Source of the DNA: Bimastos eiseni
Taxonomy: Eukaryota > Annelida > Clitellata > Crassiclitellata > Lumbricidae
Length of the DNA: 64,000 nucleotides
Direction: 5' to 3'
NCBI GenBank assembly: GCA_959347315.1
Contig: OY365815.1
Location: 20,851,618 to 20,915,617 of the forward strand
Shown here: piece after piece, positions 39,301-46,498 of the stretch
Numbering within the stretch: the stretch's first letter is position 1
How the letters are laid out: every line of letters starts with the position of its first letter
Notes under the pieces: generated by a model
What the model was told of the DNA's origin: nothing
The model's input: only the letters and a program-made list of their open reading frames with translations
Databases searched by the model: none
Program-made: the position numbers and the translations under genes

Positions 39301-42300
39301 TGGGAGGTCACCCTGATTTCCTTGTACCATAATGTAAAAATGATGTAACTTATGTGGGAAACACCTTTTGGACGTTATCGGTGACTCGTTTTAGGCCACG
39401 GAATATCCAAAAGCCACTACATATATATTCCGATTGGCAACAAGAACAACCCAACTTTATGACTTCATTACCATAGATATAGGATTAGAATTATGTTTAA
39501 TTTATTAGATTTGTAAATCAATGAAATGCCGTCCAATGAGAGTAATATTGATTAGTGTTTTCTCATCTACCTCTCTCTGATTGTTTTTGCAGAATTTCAA
39601 CATCTACCGACATATATTCAACGATGTCATTGAAATGCCTAACACAAACACAGCGCAGTCGTATAAGCTCTGGTCTGACTTGCGAGATGTCTTTTCAGAT
39701 CTTGTGAGTTATTAGTCTGTGTCAGGAAAGCAATTTGCTGAGTATAAAGCTGACAATGTGACAGATTAACGTTGATCATAATCATATAATCATAGTTATC
39801 ATCACCACCACCACAATCATTGTTATTATTAGCAGTGCTTGTGTGTAATTTTTGTTGTCTCTATATTTATAACACTTCTTGTGATTTTTAGAAATTATGT
39901 ACTAAATATATCTGAAAACTTATTTTATTTATTAACTTGTTGTTGGCAGCTGTGCATATTTGTAGCTGATTGTATCAGTTTGATTGTTGAATAATTCATT
40001 TTTTTAAATTTTTATGAACAGTGTACTAACCTTGGTCAATCGCAGCAAGCCAATGGTTCAGATCATGAGGAGTTTGAGGCAAAGTTGACGATCGCTCATT
40101 ACTATGCAACGCGCTCTGCCGCTCTGCCAAACAGTTCTCTTGCTACCATAGCAACCAAGCTGTCTGTCTCTTTACTTCGACACACTGATGTCATACCAGC
40201 AGACAAGGCCTTCTATGAAGCTGGCATGATGTGCAAGGTTTGTTCTTTTGTTTGCATGTGTGTGTGGAAGGATTGGTGAACCAATGGATGGATGGATGGA
40301 TGGATGGATGGATGGATGGATGGATGGATGGATGGATGGATGGATGGATGGATGGATGGATGGATGGATGGATGGATGGATGGATGGATGGATGGATGGA
40401 TGGATGGATGGATGGATGGATGGATGGATGGATGGATGGATGGATGGATGGATGGATGGATGGATGGATGGATGGATGGATGGATGGATGGATGGATGGA
40501 TGGATGGATGGATGGATGGATGGATGGATGGATGGATGGATGGATGGATGGATGGATGGATGGATGGATGGATGGATGGATGGATGGATGGATGGATGGA
40601 TGGATGGATGGATGGATGGATGGATGGATGGATGGATGGATGGATGGATGGATGGATGGATGGATGGATGGATGGATGGATGGATGGATGGATGGATGGA
40701 TGGATGGATGGATGGATGGATGGATGGATGGATGGATGGATGGATGGATGGATGGATGGATGGATGGATGGATGGATGGATGGATGGATGGATGGATGGA
40801 TGGATGGATGGATGGATGGATGGATGGATGGATGGATGGATGGATGGATGGATGGATGGATGGATGGATGGATGGATGGATGGATGGATGGATGGATGGA
40901 TGGATGGATGGATGGATGGATGGATGGATGGATGGATGGATGGATGGATGGATGGATGGATGGATGGATGGATGGATGGATGGATGGATGGATGGATGGA
41001 TGGATGGATGGATGGATGGATGGATGGATGGATGGATGGATGGATGGATGGATGGATGGATGGATGGATGGATGGATGGATGGATGGATGGATGGATGGA
41101 TGGATGGATGGATGGATGGATGGATGGATGGATGGATGGATGGATGGATGGATGGATGGATGGATGGATGGATGGATGGATGGATGGATGGATGGATGGA
41201 TGGATGGATGGATGGATGGATGGATGGATGGATGGATGGATGGATGGATGGATGGATGGATGGATGGATGGATGGATGGATGGATGGATGGATGGATGGA
41301 TGGATGGATGGATGGATGGATGGATGGATGGATGGATGGATGGATGGATGGATGGATGGATGGATGGATGGATGGATGGATGGATGGATGGATGGATGGA
41401 TGGATGGATGGATGGATGGATGGATGGATGGATGGATGGATGGATGGATGGATGGATGGATGGATGGATGGATGGATGGATGGATGGATGGATGGATGGA
41501 TGGATGGATGGATGGATGGATGGATGGATGGATGGATGGATGGATGGATGGATGGATGGATGGATGGATGGAGTGTTAATTATTAAGGCTAACTGTTATT
41601 GTAGGCTGTTGGTTATGAAGACATGGCATGCGTCTTTCTGAACCGATACCTGGACTTGGTTGAGGTGAGTTTCCCAGATAATTTTATGAGGGTTTACTGG
41701 ATTGTTGTTAGAAGAAAACCATAAGGGAGTCTTTGAAGTCAGGGATGAGTCAGGTAGCGACAAGACTTAGTTACAAATTGCTTCACAGAGCTACAGGATT
41801 AAATTAATGTTTTAATAATTGTATGAGTTTTAGGATTGTGGAAGGATTTAGAGGACAATACTGTTTCAGAGGTAACAGCTGAGATTCTGGAAGGATCTTA
41901 TGAGGACCTTGGCTTTTAGGAACTTTCAGGATAAAGACCTTTGCTTTTAGGGAAAAGGCCCATGGCTTTTAATAAAAGGACCTGCGCTTTTGGAAACGGC
42001 CATTGCATTTACGAAATGGTCATTGACTTTTAAGATAAGGGCATTGACTCTTAGGGAATGGACATTGTCTTTTAAGAGTAAGCCGTTGGTTTTTGAGAGC
42101 GAGGATTGACCTCCTTTAGAAAAAGGACATTGCAGCGATTCTAACATGGATGCAAGTCTTTTTAACCACTTTAAATTCATCATTTTTTCTTGTTTGTCTT
42201 ATTTTCCACTCATATCATTTAGTTCATTTTTGCTTTGTAATTGCAAATTTATACTTCATTTAGTGATTCATGGGGTTAAGATTCTTGCATTTTATTTATG

Positions 42301-43852
42301 AAGTTGAGTGTTTTTTCTCTAAGCAGACAATCCATCAAGCCAGAGTTTTAGTTCACTGGGAAAAATGGTTGACTTTAGAAACTGGAAGGAAGCAATATAC
42401 AGGAGCTATATGAAAGTGTGTTATAATTATGATGTGTCACGTGTTCATGTCATTGTAGGCAATTGAAGATGAGTCACTGGATCTTGACCAGGAGGACATT
42501 CGCGATACAGATATTCCACTGGAAATCCCACTCCCAAAGAAGCCCTACGTCTCGGTCAGTTGATTTTATCATTCTAGTAAATTTCCATGGTTGAACGACT
42601 CAGTGCCCTGTGTGTTGTGTGGTCTTCATTTTCTGAGATTTTGTGCTTCTGCGGTTTTGTTATTCATTGGTTTCAATTCGCCACTGACTTTTTTAAGGGC
42701 CATTCATTCTGCAGTGGGCTGGCTGTTCATCGCTAGCCCACGCTCATCAAACCACAGACAGAGTAAAGAATGGCAATTAGAGTAATATTTGCAATTTCAG
42801 TGCTGGTTACTCAATCGTTGCAGCTAATTTGCTGCCTTGCTTGCTGGTGTATTGGTGCCATGGCCCTTTATAATTTACTTTTCAGTGGTACACTTAGGGG
42901 ACTGCAACATAAGTAAGTAGTGTTGATTAGTTTCCGTTTTTTGAAACCTTGAGCAAAGTATCTGATCTGATCATATGAGTTATCTGACAGCCAGTTCAGA
43001 TGCACACAGTTTCAAGTCTAACTGCGGCTTATGGGTGAAATACAGCAAGTCCAGATTCCTTTTATCTGAATCTGATAAGCATAGCCAGTCTCATTAAACA
43101 CACATGAAGCAGTGTTATTGTTTACATCAGTCGAAATCCCAGTTGCAAGAGCAGCTGAATAAACTTGTCAGCTGATAGGTTGATAGCTGAAATCAGGGGC
43201 GTCGATCCTTCCCCCCCTTGAGTGACGGAGGCAAACCCCCCCCCGGTGCCCAGTGTTAGGAAGGCAAGATATTCCCCCTAAGACTAAAAAAATTATCCCC
43301 TCTGCCTGAAATTGGAGGCATTTGCCTTTAAACCCCCCCCCGCTATGTGGACGCCCCTGGCTGATATCAGTCTGAACTACTGATTCTGACGGATCAAACT
43401 AATGTAATAATGAATTATTCTGGAACAGTAAATGAAAATTTGCAATGGAATTGCCATGAAATTAGTAAATTGACACAAGATTGAAAAAGGCAGTTTGCAT
43501 TTCAGTGCAAATGAATAGTAGCAAGCACAAGGGAAGCGACTATTGTTTTTCATTGATTGAACATTTCTTTGCCGAGTAGGCAGCACAGCATGAGGAAGTG
43601 AAGGAATGGGTGTTGGCCGCTGCGATGGATCGCAAGGTCAGCCGTCAGCTGAGGAAGGACGAACGAGAGACGTACGAAGCCAGCCTCATCGATGTTCAGA
43701 GTGGCACAAAATCTCTGCCTTGTGTTATCACAGGTAAAATCCTAGTGGAAAAATAGCCATGTCTGTTATTCTTACACAGTGGAAATTGACAAGCATGGGG
43801 TCTAAAAACAGCATGACGATGATGATGATGGTGGTAGTGATGATGGTGGTAG

Positions 43853-43894
<42 letters not shown>

Positions 43895-46323
43895 CTAAGA
43901 TGACGAGGTGGATGACGACGTCGATGGTGATGACCATGAGGGTGGTGTCGACGACAATGGCGTGACGATGACAGATGAGCATTATGTTGACACCGACAAT
44001 AATTGTCTTGGAGTCAGTTTCCATTGATGATGACTGACCTTTCAACAACAATGCTCTTTGGATATTTCAAACCCTGATTGATGACTTTTATTTTGAGTCA
44101 GATAAATAGTAATTGCTCTAGTGATACTGCTATGATAAATGCTACGATGATCATTTTAACGGTCGTCGTCTTGCTCTATGATTCCTTAGGTTACCCAGTT
44201 CTTAAGAACAGGATTGAATTCAAGCATCCAAACAAAGCTGCCAACAAGGAAGATTGGAACAAACTCCTTTTGGCTGTGAAGGTAGTCAAGTTTAATTGAG
44301 TCTAATTAAATAATCTGCTAATCAATTTGAAATCTTAATAAAAGAGATTTAAGTGGATCACAGACAAACAACTGAGCATTATAATATGATGAATCTTACT
44401 TAGCTGCATTATAGAAATCGAGCCTCAATTAGATTTAAGTGACTTATGTGAATGATTTTTTAATGTAGGTGGAAAATGCACATCTGAATTCGGTCAATAA
44501 AGTTTGAATGGCCAAACAGTGCATGTGTGTTTTTATAGGATGTTGTTGTGATCAGAGATATTGAGTTAAGGAGCTCTAAGGCACCTTTATCCCACCTGAG
44601 GTCTTTCCAGCTCATTTGGATGCCCAACCCAATACTTTCTGTATATTGAATGCTTCCCAGCTAGTGATCCTGAAGCAGCCACTAATCTCTCATTTGTTTC
44701 TGTTCCTGGTGAAACTAGAGCGAATTTAATAACAGTTTTTGTAGCAGAAAATTACCCCAGAGATATTTTTGCCTGCCTCTTGGAAATTTATCATGAAAGG
44801 CTTTGAGGCAACTGAACGGCTTTATTCGATTACTGGATGACAGAGACGACATAATTGTTAGAAACCCAGTTAGAACTTTGAAGGGAGCAGATGATGTTCT
44901 ATGGGGGATCAAGGAATTAATCTGATATAACGGACTTGGCTTTCCTTTTATCCAACTGATCAACTTAATATCAGTTGTTGGCTTTGGGACTTCTTTCAGA
45001 TTAATCAGTTTTGATGCATGTGATGGAACTGCATTGAACCGGAATTCTCGAATTCACAGTAATGTTGCGAAGTCGTGCTTAACATGTATGCAACAGTTTC
45101 TCCCAGAAACGAGTCTGTTGGACATGCCTCTGAGGGATTTTCAAGACTCTTAACCATCGTTTTGTTTAACTATTTCAGCTTGTTCAAACCAGCTCTAATT
45201 TTATTTCATTTTTTGTTTAGTCTCCTATTTTGCAGGCCACTCAAAATAATAAAGTAATATGAACTGTCAAACAGGTTTGTTAAATTGTAAGTAGTAATTT
45301 GCTGTTGGAAGTCGGGAGGATTAGTAAGCTATATAGTCAGTCGTTTGAACTGCATTTGCCTTGTTTGTGACCTTGGTCGAAGAAGATTTAGCGATGTGTT
45401 GAGTGTGAGATGTATTAAATACCCCCCCCCCCCGCATCAGATGGAATAAGGCTGGTGATTAATTAGATGCCTGTTTTAAGCGGAGTCGTCAGACGAATGG
45501 ACCAACAGTTCAAGGAAGAATAACAGCAGATGCAATCAAGTATCGACAGTTTCTCTTTTGAGTTAAATGCATCAACATTGAACAGCGATCCCCATTTAAT
45601 ATAAAACTTTTTTTAAATTTAAATTTTGTTCATTTTTTTAAATTTTATAATAATAAATGTTTTTTAATTTTCATTTTATAGTAATAAATTTTATTATTTA
45701 TTTATTTTTATTTTTATTTATTTTATGGGCACAAAAATTTAGATGGGCAAACATTCTGATTTACTACTTGTCTAACAAGGTAGGCTTTCGTCTAACTAAC
45801 GGGAAATTGTCAGTTTTGTGTGAAAGCAGGAACTTAAAATGATGATGCAGAGAGGAGTGTTTAAGTGTTTTTGGTTTTCATAATTATAACAATAATAATA
45901 ATATTCGTTTTTAATTTCAAACCGACAAATGCAGTATGATTACAAGTACAATATAAACAAATGATGAAAAAGTCATTTCAGAAGTCGAATTTAACTGTCG
46001 GCAGCTGTGCAGGGGCACCCATTACGCTATACATCTAATTTTAACAAATGTCTGTGTCTAGCGAAAGAAGGACTAGTCAACCTTACGGGGATACAGCGTC
46101 GAACTCAGTTTCTCAGCTCTGTGCCCCAGTATTTTCTCCATAACTCTACGGCCCCCATGCCTTATAATTTGCGATGAAGCATCATGATGAAACATCATGT
46201 TAACCATTGTGTTTTCTTCTTGGTTACTAGACGTCACCATCATCTGAGTTGAGGGATGTTATCAAGTTCATTGACGACTGGTGTGGAATCCCATCAAACG
46301 CGAGTCACACGTTTGGCAACTGA
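15361..46323 (+). CDS. IFT172: Intraflagellar transport protein 172, complete, 46 coding exons
   Basis: IFT172 is a peripheral subunit of the IFT-B complex, which moves cargo along axonemal microtubules. It acts in the cilium and at its base and is needed for cilium assembly and tip turnaround. The spliced frame is 5268 nt (1755 codons plus stop). It begins [13 protein letters not shown] (human: MHLKHLRTLLSPQ) and ends [15 protein letters not shown]. Landmarks known from human IFT172 occur in order: [133 protein letters not shown]. Residues about 1-600 are the WD40 double-propeller region; about 610-1600 are TPR-like helical repeats; the rest is the C-terminal domain. All 45 introns keep phase. 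All are GT-AG except intron 6 (GC-AG). I start at 15361 because an upstream in-frame ATG (15331) would add ten residues absent from human IFT172. Confidence 0.98.
16396..16539 (+). CDS. IFT172: IFT172 exon 2
   Basis: Residues 14-61. [20 protein letters not shown] through [10 protein letters not shown], first WD40 blade. Acceptor TTGTGCAG, donor AAAG|GTATTG, phase 0. Confidence 0.97.
16637..16735. repeat. Minisatellite in IFT172 intron 2
   Basis: Five to six degenerate copies of an ~18-bp unit like CACCTTCATATCAAAG. Confidence 0.8.
17337..17449 (+). CDS. IFT172: IFT172 exon 3
   Basis: Residues 62-99. [34 protein letters not shown]. Acceptor GATTACAG. The donor ATTG|GTTGGT splits the Trp codon (phase 2). 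Confidence 0.96.
17797..17902 (+). CDS. IFT172: IFT172 exon 4
   Basis: Residues 99-134. Completes W, then [18 protein letters not shown] through FGTDEGK. Acceptor ATTTTAG, donor AAAG|GTATGA. Confidence 0.96.
18070..18122. repeat. Long hairpin in IFT172 intron 4
   Basis: Two 25-bp arms (18070-18094 and 18098-18122) are inverted copies with one mismatch, separated by 3 bp. Arm start AGAAAAAGAATTTGATCTTA. Confidence 0.85.
18500..18575 (+). mobile_element. CR1-like 3' tail fragment in IFT172 intron 4
   Basis: GAGAGCGCCTCTGAG...AAGAGGCGCTATATC: stem arms AGCGCCTCT (18517-18525) and AGAGGCGCT (18541-18549) with a 15-nt loop. Only the 3' terminus of the element remains. It matches the tail at 57977-58011. 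Confidence 0.6.
18659..18738 (+). CDS. IFT172: IFT172 exon 5
   Basis: Residues 135-161, [20 protein letters not shown] then VVSLAV. Acceptor GGAAG, donor TCAG|GTAAAA, phase 2. Confidence 0.96.
19288..19375 (+). CDS. IFT172: IFT172 exon 6, ends at a GC donor
   Basis: Residues 161-190, [20 protein letters not shown] then [10 protein letters not shown]. Acceptor GTTCTAG. The only phase-correct donor is AAT|GCAAGT, a GC-AG intron. The next GT (19380) would leave the frame wrong. Joining to GKLCVHPC matches human IFT172 residue for residue in length. Confidence 0.92.
19839..20053 (+). CDS. IFT172: IFT172 exon 7
   Basis: Residues 191-262, [20 protein letters not shown] through [12 protein letters not shown]. 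Acceptor GGTATAG, donor ACAG|GTTTAC, phase 2. Confidence 0.96.
20622..20745 (+). CDS. IFT172: IFT172 exon 8
   Basis: Residues 262-303, [20 protein letters not shown] through [11 protein letters not shown]. Acceptor TCTTATAG, donor TGCT|GTACGT. Confidence 0.96.
21262..21519 (+). CDS. IFT172: IFT172 exon 9
   Basis: Residues 304-389, [20 protein letters not shown] through [11 protein letters not shown]. Acceptor TCTGTAAG, donor TGAA|GTAGGT. Confidence 0.96.
21785..21838 (+). CDS. IFT172: IFT172 exon 10
   Basis: Residues 390-407, [18 protein letters not shown]. Acceptor CATTAAG, donor AAAT|GTAAGT. A 54-nt exon. Confidence 0.95.
22024..22052 (-). repeat. Retroelement-like 3' hairpin remnant in IFT172 intron 10
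   Basis: GCCCTGAGGTA...TACCTCAGG, preceded by AAAATAAAAT. On the minus strand it reads CCTCAGGGCATTTTATTTTA, similar to the 3' UTR hairpin and A-rich tail at 9690-9735. Confidence 0.4.
22335..22438 (+). CDS. IFT172: IFT172 exon 11
   Basis: Residues 408-442, [20 protein letters not shown] then [14 protein letters not shown]. Acceptor TTTAAAG, donor TCAG|GTACTG. Confidence 0.96.
22677..22868. repeat. 20-bp pyrimidine minisatellite before IFT172 exon 12
   Basis: Nine full copies plus a partial copy of TTCTTCTGTTTGTCTCTTCT (rotation arbitrary), nearly perfect. It lies within intron 11, 43 bp before exon 12. The [14 protein letters not shown] minus-strand frames are translations of this repeat and not genes. 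Confidence 0.95.
22911..22996 (+). CDS. IFT172: IFT172 exon 12
   Basis: Residues 442-471, [20 protein letters not shown] then LVDLKTIAI. The acceptor CTTTGTAG lies 41 bp after a 20-bp pyrimidine minisatellite. Donor TTG|GTAAGT. Confidence 0.96.
23183..23247 (+). CDS. IFT172: IFT172 exon 13
   Basis: Residues 471-492, [20 protein letters not shown]. Acceptor TTTGTAG, donor AGAG|GTAAGT. Confidence 0.95.
23688..23735 (+). CDS. IFT172: IFT172 exon 14
   Basis: Residues 493-508, [16 protein letters not shown]. Acceptor GTTGCAG, donor CCGG|GTGAGT. A 48-nt exon. Confidence 0.96.
24045..24270 (+). mobile_element. tRNA-derived SINE with 8-bp target duplication
   Basis: Element 24053-24262 lies in IFT172 intron 14 and is flanked by ATATTCAG on both sides (24045-24052, 24263-24270). 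The head has a tRNA-like A box (TGGCGTAGCGAG) and B box (GGTTTGAACCC). The body has a core-SINE/LINE-like block (TTTGGACAAGTTGCTCACCC). The tail is an (ATC)n run. Confidence 0.88.
24397..24462 (+). CDS. IFT172: IFT172 exon 15
   Basis: Residues 509-530, [20 protein letters not shown]. Acceptor CCTGTAG, donor CCAG|GTTAGA. Confidence 0.95.
24931..25032 (+). CDS. IFT172: IFT172 exon 16
   Basis: Residues 531-564, [20 protein letters not shown] then [14 protein letters not shown]. Acceptor GTTGCAG, donor CAAG|GTAGGT. Confidence 0.96.
25750..25886 (+). CDS. IFT172: IFT172 exon 17
   Basis: Residues 565-610, [20 protein letters not shown] through [15 protein letters not shown]. Acceptor GTGGTAG, donor CAAG|GTTTGT. 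Confidence 0.96.
26348..26455 (+). CDS. IFT172: IFT172 exon 18
   Basis: Residues 610-646, [20 protein letters not shown] through LIIAER. End of the propeller half and start of the helical repeats. Acceptor ATTCCAG, donor AGAG|GTTGGT. Confidence 0.96.
26583..26692. repeat. 15-bp minisatellite in IFT172 intron 18
   Basis: About seven copies of ACATATGCTACTTAC with A/C and T/C variants. Confidence 0.9.
26817..26901 (+). CDS. IFT172: IFT172 exon 19
   Basis: Residues 646-674, [20 protein letters not shown] then AEEAAKTM. Acceptor TTTAACAG, donor AATG|GTCAGT. Confidence 0.95.
27503..27595 (+). CDS. IFT172: IFT172 exon 20
   Basis: Residues 675-705, [20 protein letters not shown] then [11 protein letters not shown]. 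Acceptor TGCTTTAG, donor ACAG|GTTAGC. The joined length matches human exactly. Confidence 0.95.
28068..28145 (+). CDS. IFT172: IFT172 exon 21
   Basis: Residues 706-731, [20 protein letters not shown] then NVAEAK. Acceptor GTTGCAG, donor TAAG|GTTCGT. Confidence 0.96.
28302..28478 (+). CDS. IFT172: IFT172 exon 22
   Basis: Residues 732-790, [20 protein letters not shown] through [11 protein letters not shown]. Acceptor CTTTGCAG, donor AGAT|GTGAGC. Confidence 0.96.
28747..28818 (+). CDS. IFT172: IFT172 exon 23
   Basis: Residues 791-814, [20 protein letters not shown] then MYER. Acceptor TATCCAG, donor ACGC|GTAAGT. Confidence 0.95.
29046..29124 (+). CDS. IFT172: IFT172 exon 24
   Basis: Residues 815-841, [20 protein letters not shown] then GAAFRR. 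Acceptor TTCTAG, donor AGAG|GTAAGT. Confidence 0.95.
29418..29538 (+). CDS. IFT172: IFT172 exon 25
   Basis: Residues 841-881, [20 protein letters not shown] through AAINHFIEA. Acceptor TCTGAAG, donor CAGG|GTAAGT. Confidence 0.95.
29640..29765. repeat. (CAGA)n/(GA)n microsatellite, IFT172 intron 25
   Basis: Purine-rich CAGACAGA and GAGAGA tract. Confidence 0.9.
29868..30015 (+). CDS. IFT172: IFT172 exon 26
   Basis: Residues 881-930, [20 protein letters not shown] through [12 protein letters not shown]. Acceptor ATGTCAG, donor TGAG|GTACAG. Confidence 0.95.
30215..30362. repeat. (GAT)n-rich tract, IFT172 intron 26
   Basis: Imperfect GATGAT/GATTAT repeats. The minus-strand His-rich frame is a translation of the repeat. 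Confidence 0.85.
30422..30511 (+). CDS. IFT172: IFT172 exon 27
   Basis: Residues 931-960, [20 protein letters not shown] then [10 protein letters not shown]. Acceptor TGTTTAG, donor CAGG|GTGAGA. Confidence 0.94.
30933..31030 (+). CDS. IFT172: IFT172 exon 28
   Basis: Residues 961-993, [20 protein letters not shown] through GRYKDAE. Acceptor GAATTAG, donor AACG|GTATTG. Confidence 0.94.
31805..31940 (+). CDS. IFT172: IFT172 exon 29
   Basis: Residues 993-1038, [20 protein letters not shown] through [10 protein letters not shown]. Acceptor CTTTGCAG, donor AAAG|GTAATT. Its 3' end and donor are tandemly repeated in the following intron (about 31918-32175). Confidence 0.94.
31918..32180. repeat. 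Degenerate ~66-70-bp tandem repeat spanning the exon 29 donor
   Basis: The unit containing CTCTGTGGAAAG|GTAATT...GGCAGTAAGAGGACATTGG recurs with CTCAGTGGCAAG|GTATGT (donor at 32011) and TCTGTGGCAAG|GTATTT (donor at 32142). A more degenerate intermediate copy lies between them. Confidence 0.75.
32594..32853 (+). CDS. IFT172: IFT172 exon 30
   Basis: Residues 1039-1125, [20 protein letters not shown] through [14 protein letters not shown]. Acceptor AAATATAG, donor AAGG|GTTAGT, phase 2. Largest coding exon (260 nt). Confidence 0.94.
32935..33180 (-). mobile_element. Retroelement 3' tail (CR1/SINE-like) in IFT172 intron 30
   Basis: On the minus strand it ends GGGCACTACATAAATGTTAT followed by (GAAT)n, matching GTGGCACTACATAATTG at the CR1-like tail near 4718. 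The body has no RT blocks and could be a SINE mobilised by that LINE. Confidence 0.5.
33438..33605 (+). CDS. IFT172: IFT172 exon 31
   Basis: Residues 1125-1181, [20 protein letters not shown] through [10 protein letters not shown]. Acceptor CTTTCAG, donor TTAT|GTAAGT. Confidence 0.96.
33832..34012 (+). CDS. IFT172: IFT172 exon 32
   Basis: Residues 1181-1241, [20 protein letters not shown] through [12 protein letters not shown]. Acceptor TCTGAAG, donor TAAG|GTGATT. Confidence 0.96.
34389..34498 (+). CDS. IFT172: IFT172 exon 33
   Basis: Residues 1242-1278, [20 protein letters not shown] through REMAHNVTR. Acceptor CTTTGTAG, donor CCAG|GTGATC. Confidence 0.95.
34977..35112 (+). CDS. IFT172: IFT172 exon 34
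   Basis: Residues 1278-1323, [20 protein letters not shown] through [10 protein letters not shown]. Acceptor AATTGTAG, donor GAAG|GTGCGA. Confidence 0.95.
35718..35816 (+). CDS. IFT172: IFT172 exon 35
   Basis: Residues 1324-1356, [20 protein letters not shown] then [13 protein letters not shown]. Acceptor TGCACAG, donor CGCA|GTAAGT. Confidence 0.95.
36739..36848 (+). CDS. IFT172: IFT172 exon 36
   Basis: Residues 1357-1393, [20 protein letters not shown] through TVATTYEPE. Acceptor CCACCAG, donor CAGA|GTAAAT, phase 2. Confidence 0.95.
37335..37398 (+). CDS. IFT172: IFT172 exon 37
   Basis: Residues 1393-1414, [20 protein letters not shown]. Acceptor TTTTCAG, donor TGCT|GTAAGT. Confidence 0.95.
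37849..37935 (+). CDS. IFT172: IFT172 exon 38
   Basis: Residues 1415-1443, [20 protein letters not shown] then KAISIAEKK. Acceptor TCTGTTAG, donor AAAG|GTGAGA. Confidence 0.95.
38039..38219. mobile_element. hAT-type MITE in IFT172 intron 38
   Basis: Element 38047-38211 (165 bp) with perfect 17-bp termini CAGGGCTTGAAGTGGGA. It is flanked by a perfect 8-bp duplication GGTAAGCT (38039-38046, 38212-38219). Inner inverted CCATACCGGCA/TGCCGGTATGG segments extend the pairing. Confidence 0.92.
38474..38590 (+). CDS. IFT172: IFT172 exon 39
   Basis: Residues 1444-1482, [20 protein letters not shown] through [11 protein letters not shown]. Acceptor TCTTCAG, donor ATCA|GTAAGA. Confidence 0.96.
38657..38850. 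repeat. ~21-bp minisatellite in IFT172 intron 39
   Basis: About nine copies of ATGATTAAGTATCAATTACC with point variants. Confidence 0.9.
39053..39451. mobile_element. Foldback element in IFT172 intron 39
   Basis: Arms of about 55-60 bp start GGTTGTTTTTGTTGTCAATC and end as the inverted copy (...CAACAAGAACAACC). They are over 80% alike by eye, with a shared CGGAATATA...GTGGCTTNTGGATATTC. No clear target duplication and no ORF, so the superfamily is unknown. Confidence 0.75.
39593..39703 (+). CDS. IFT172: IFT172 exon 40
   Basis: Residues 1483-1519, [20 protein letters not shown] through [12 protein letters not shown]. Acceptor TTTTGCAG, donor TCTT|GTGAGT. Confidence 0.96.
40022..40237 (+). 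CDS. IFT172: IFT172 exon 41
   Basis: Residues 1520-1591, [54 protein letters not shown]. Acceptor ATGAACAG, donor CAAG|GTTTGT. A giant GATG array follows 46 bp downstream. Confidence 0.96.
40284..41572. repeat. Perfect (GATG)n array, ~1.29 kb, IFT172 intron 41
   Basis: About 320 uninterrupted copies of ATGG/GATG. All three forward frames are open (MDGW repeats) because 12 bp contains no stop. These frames are not genes. Confidence 0.99.
41605..41664 (+). CDS. IFT172: IFT172 exon 42
   Basis: Residues 1592-1611, [20 protein letters not shown]. Acceptor ATTGTAG, only about 33 bp after the GATG array. Donor TGAG|GTGAGT. Confidence 0.95.
41890..42140. repeat. Degenerate minisatellite in IFT172 intron 42
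   Basis: Eight or nine diverged ~26-30-bp units of the form GGACATTGGCTTTTAGGAA. Confidence 0.7.
42459..42554 (+). CDS. IFT172: IFT172 exon 43
   Basis: Residues 1612-1643, [20 protein letters not shown] then [12 protein letters not shown]. Acceptor CATTGTAG, donor CTCG|GTCAGT. Confidence 0.96.
43186..43367 (+). mobile_element. hAT-type MITE family 'GGGGCGTC', copy 2 (IFT172 intron 43)
   Basis: Element 43194-43359 begins CAGGGGCGTC and ends GACGCCCCTG. The flanks GCTGAAAT and GCTGATAT are an 8-bp duplication with one mismatch. It shares CCCCCTAAGACTAA and TGAAATTGGAGGCATTTGCC with copy 3. Confidence 0.9.
43580..43733 (+). CDS. IFT172: IFT172 exon 44
   Basis: Residues 1644-1695, [20 protein letters not shown] through [11 protein letters not shown]. 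Acceptor CGAGTAG, donor CACAG|GTAAAA, phase 1. Confidence 0.96.
43813..43975. repeat. (GATGAT)n tract, IFT172 intron 44
   Basis: GATGAT/GTGATG repeats grading into GACGAC. Open frames on both strands are repeat translations. Confidence 0.9.
44190..44281 (+). CDS. IFT172: IFT172 exon 45
   Basis: Residues 1695-1725, [20 protein letters not shown] then [11 protein letters not shown]. Acceptor TTCCTTAG, donor GAAG|GTAGTC. Confidence 0.96.
44282..46230. other. IFT172 intron 45, no gene seen
   Basis: The largest IFT172 intron (1949 bp). Mostly AT-rich, with a C11 homopolymer near 45422 and a (TTTTA)-rich stretch at 45600-45730. No exon or element is supported. Confidence 0.6.
46231..46323 (+). 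CDS. IFT172: IFT172 exon 46 (terminal)
   Basis: Residues 1726-1755, [20 protein letters not shown] then [10 protein letters not shown] and TGA at 46321-46323. Acceptor GTTACTAG. A (GGA)n tract (46333-46358) follows the stop. I see no clear AATAAA. Confidence 0.95.
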   Translation, partial: TSPSSELRDVIKFIDDWCGIPSNASHTFGN

Positions 46324-46498
46324 AGCACTCCAGAGGAGGAGGAGGAGGAGGAGGAGGAGGCAGTGGCAGGACTACTACATGAAATTGATATTATTTAACA
46401 ATTGTTTAGAAAGTAAATGCATGGAACAATTTGACCACCTGTTAATCTGCTGCTTTCTCTTATGTTTCATCTGTTTATGGTTTTCACTCAAAGAAATA

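Noticed and set aside
40231..41641. Three overlapping ~450-codon open frames of MDGW repeats
   Set aside because: They are translations of the stop-free GATG array in an IFT172 intron; there is no conserved protein and all three frames are equally open.
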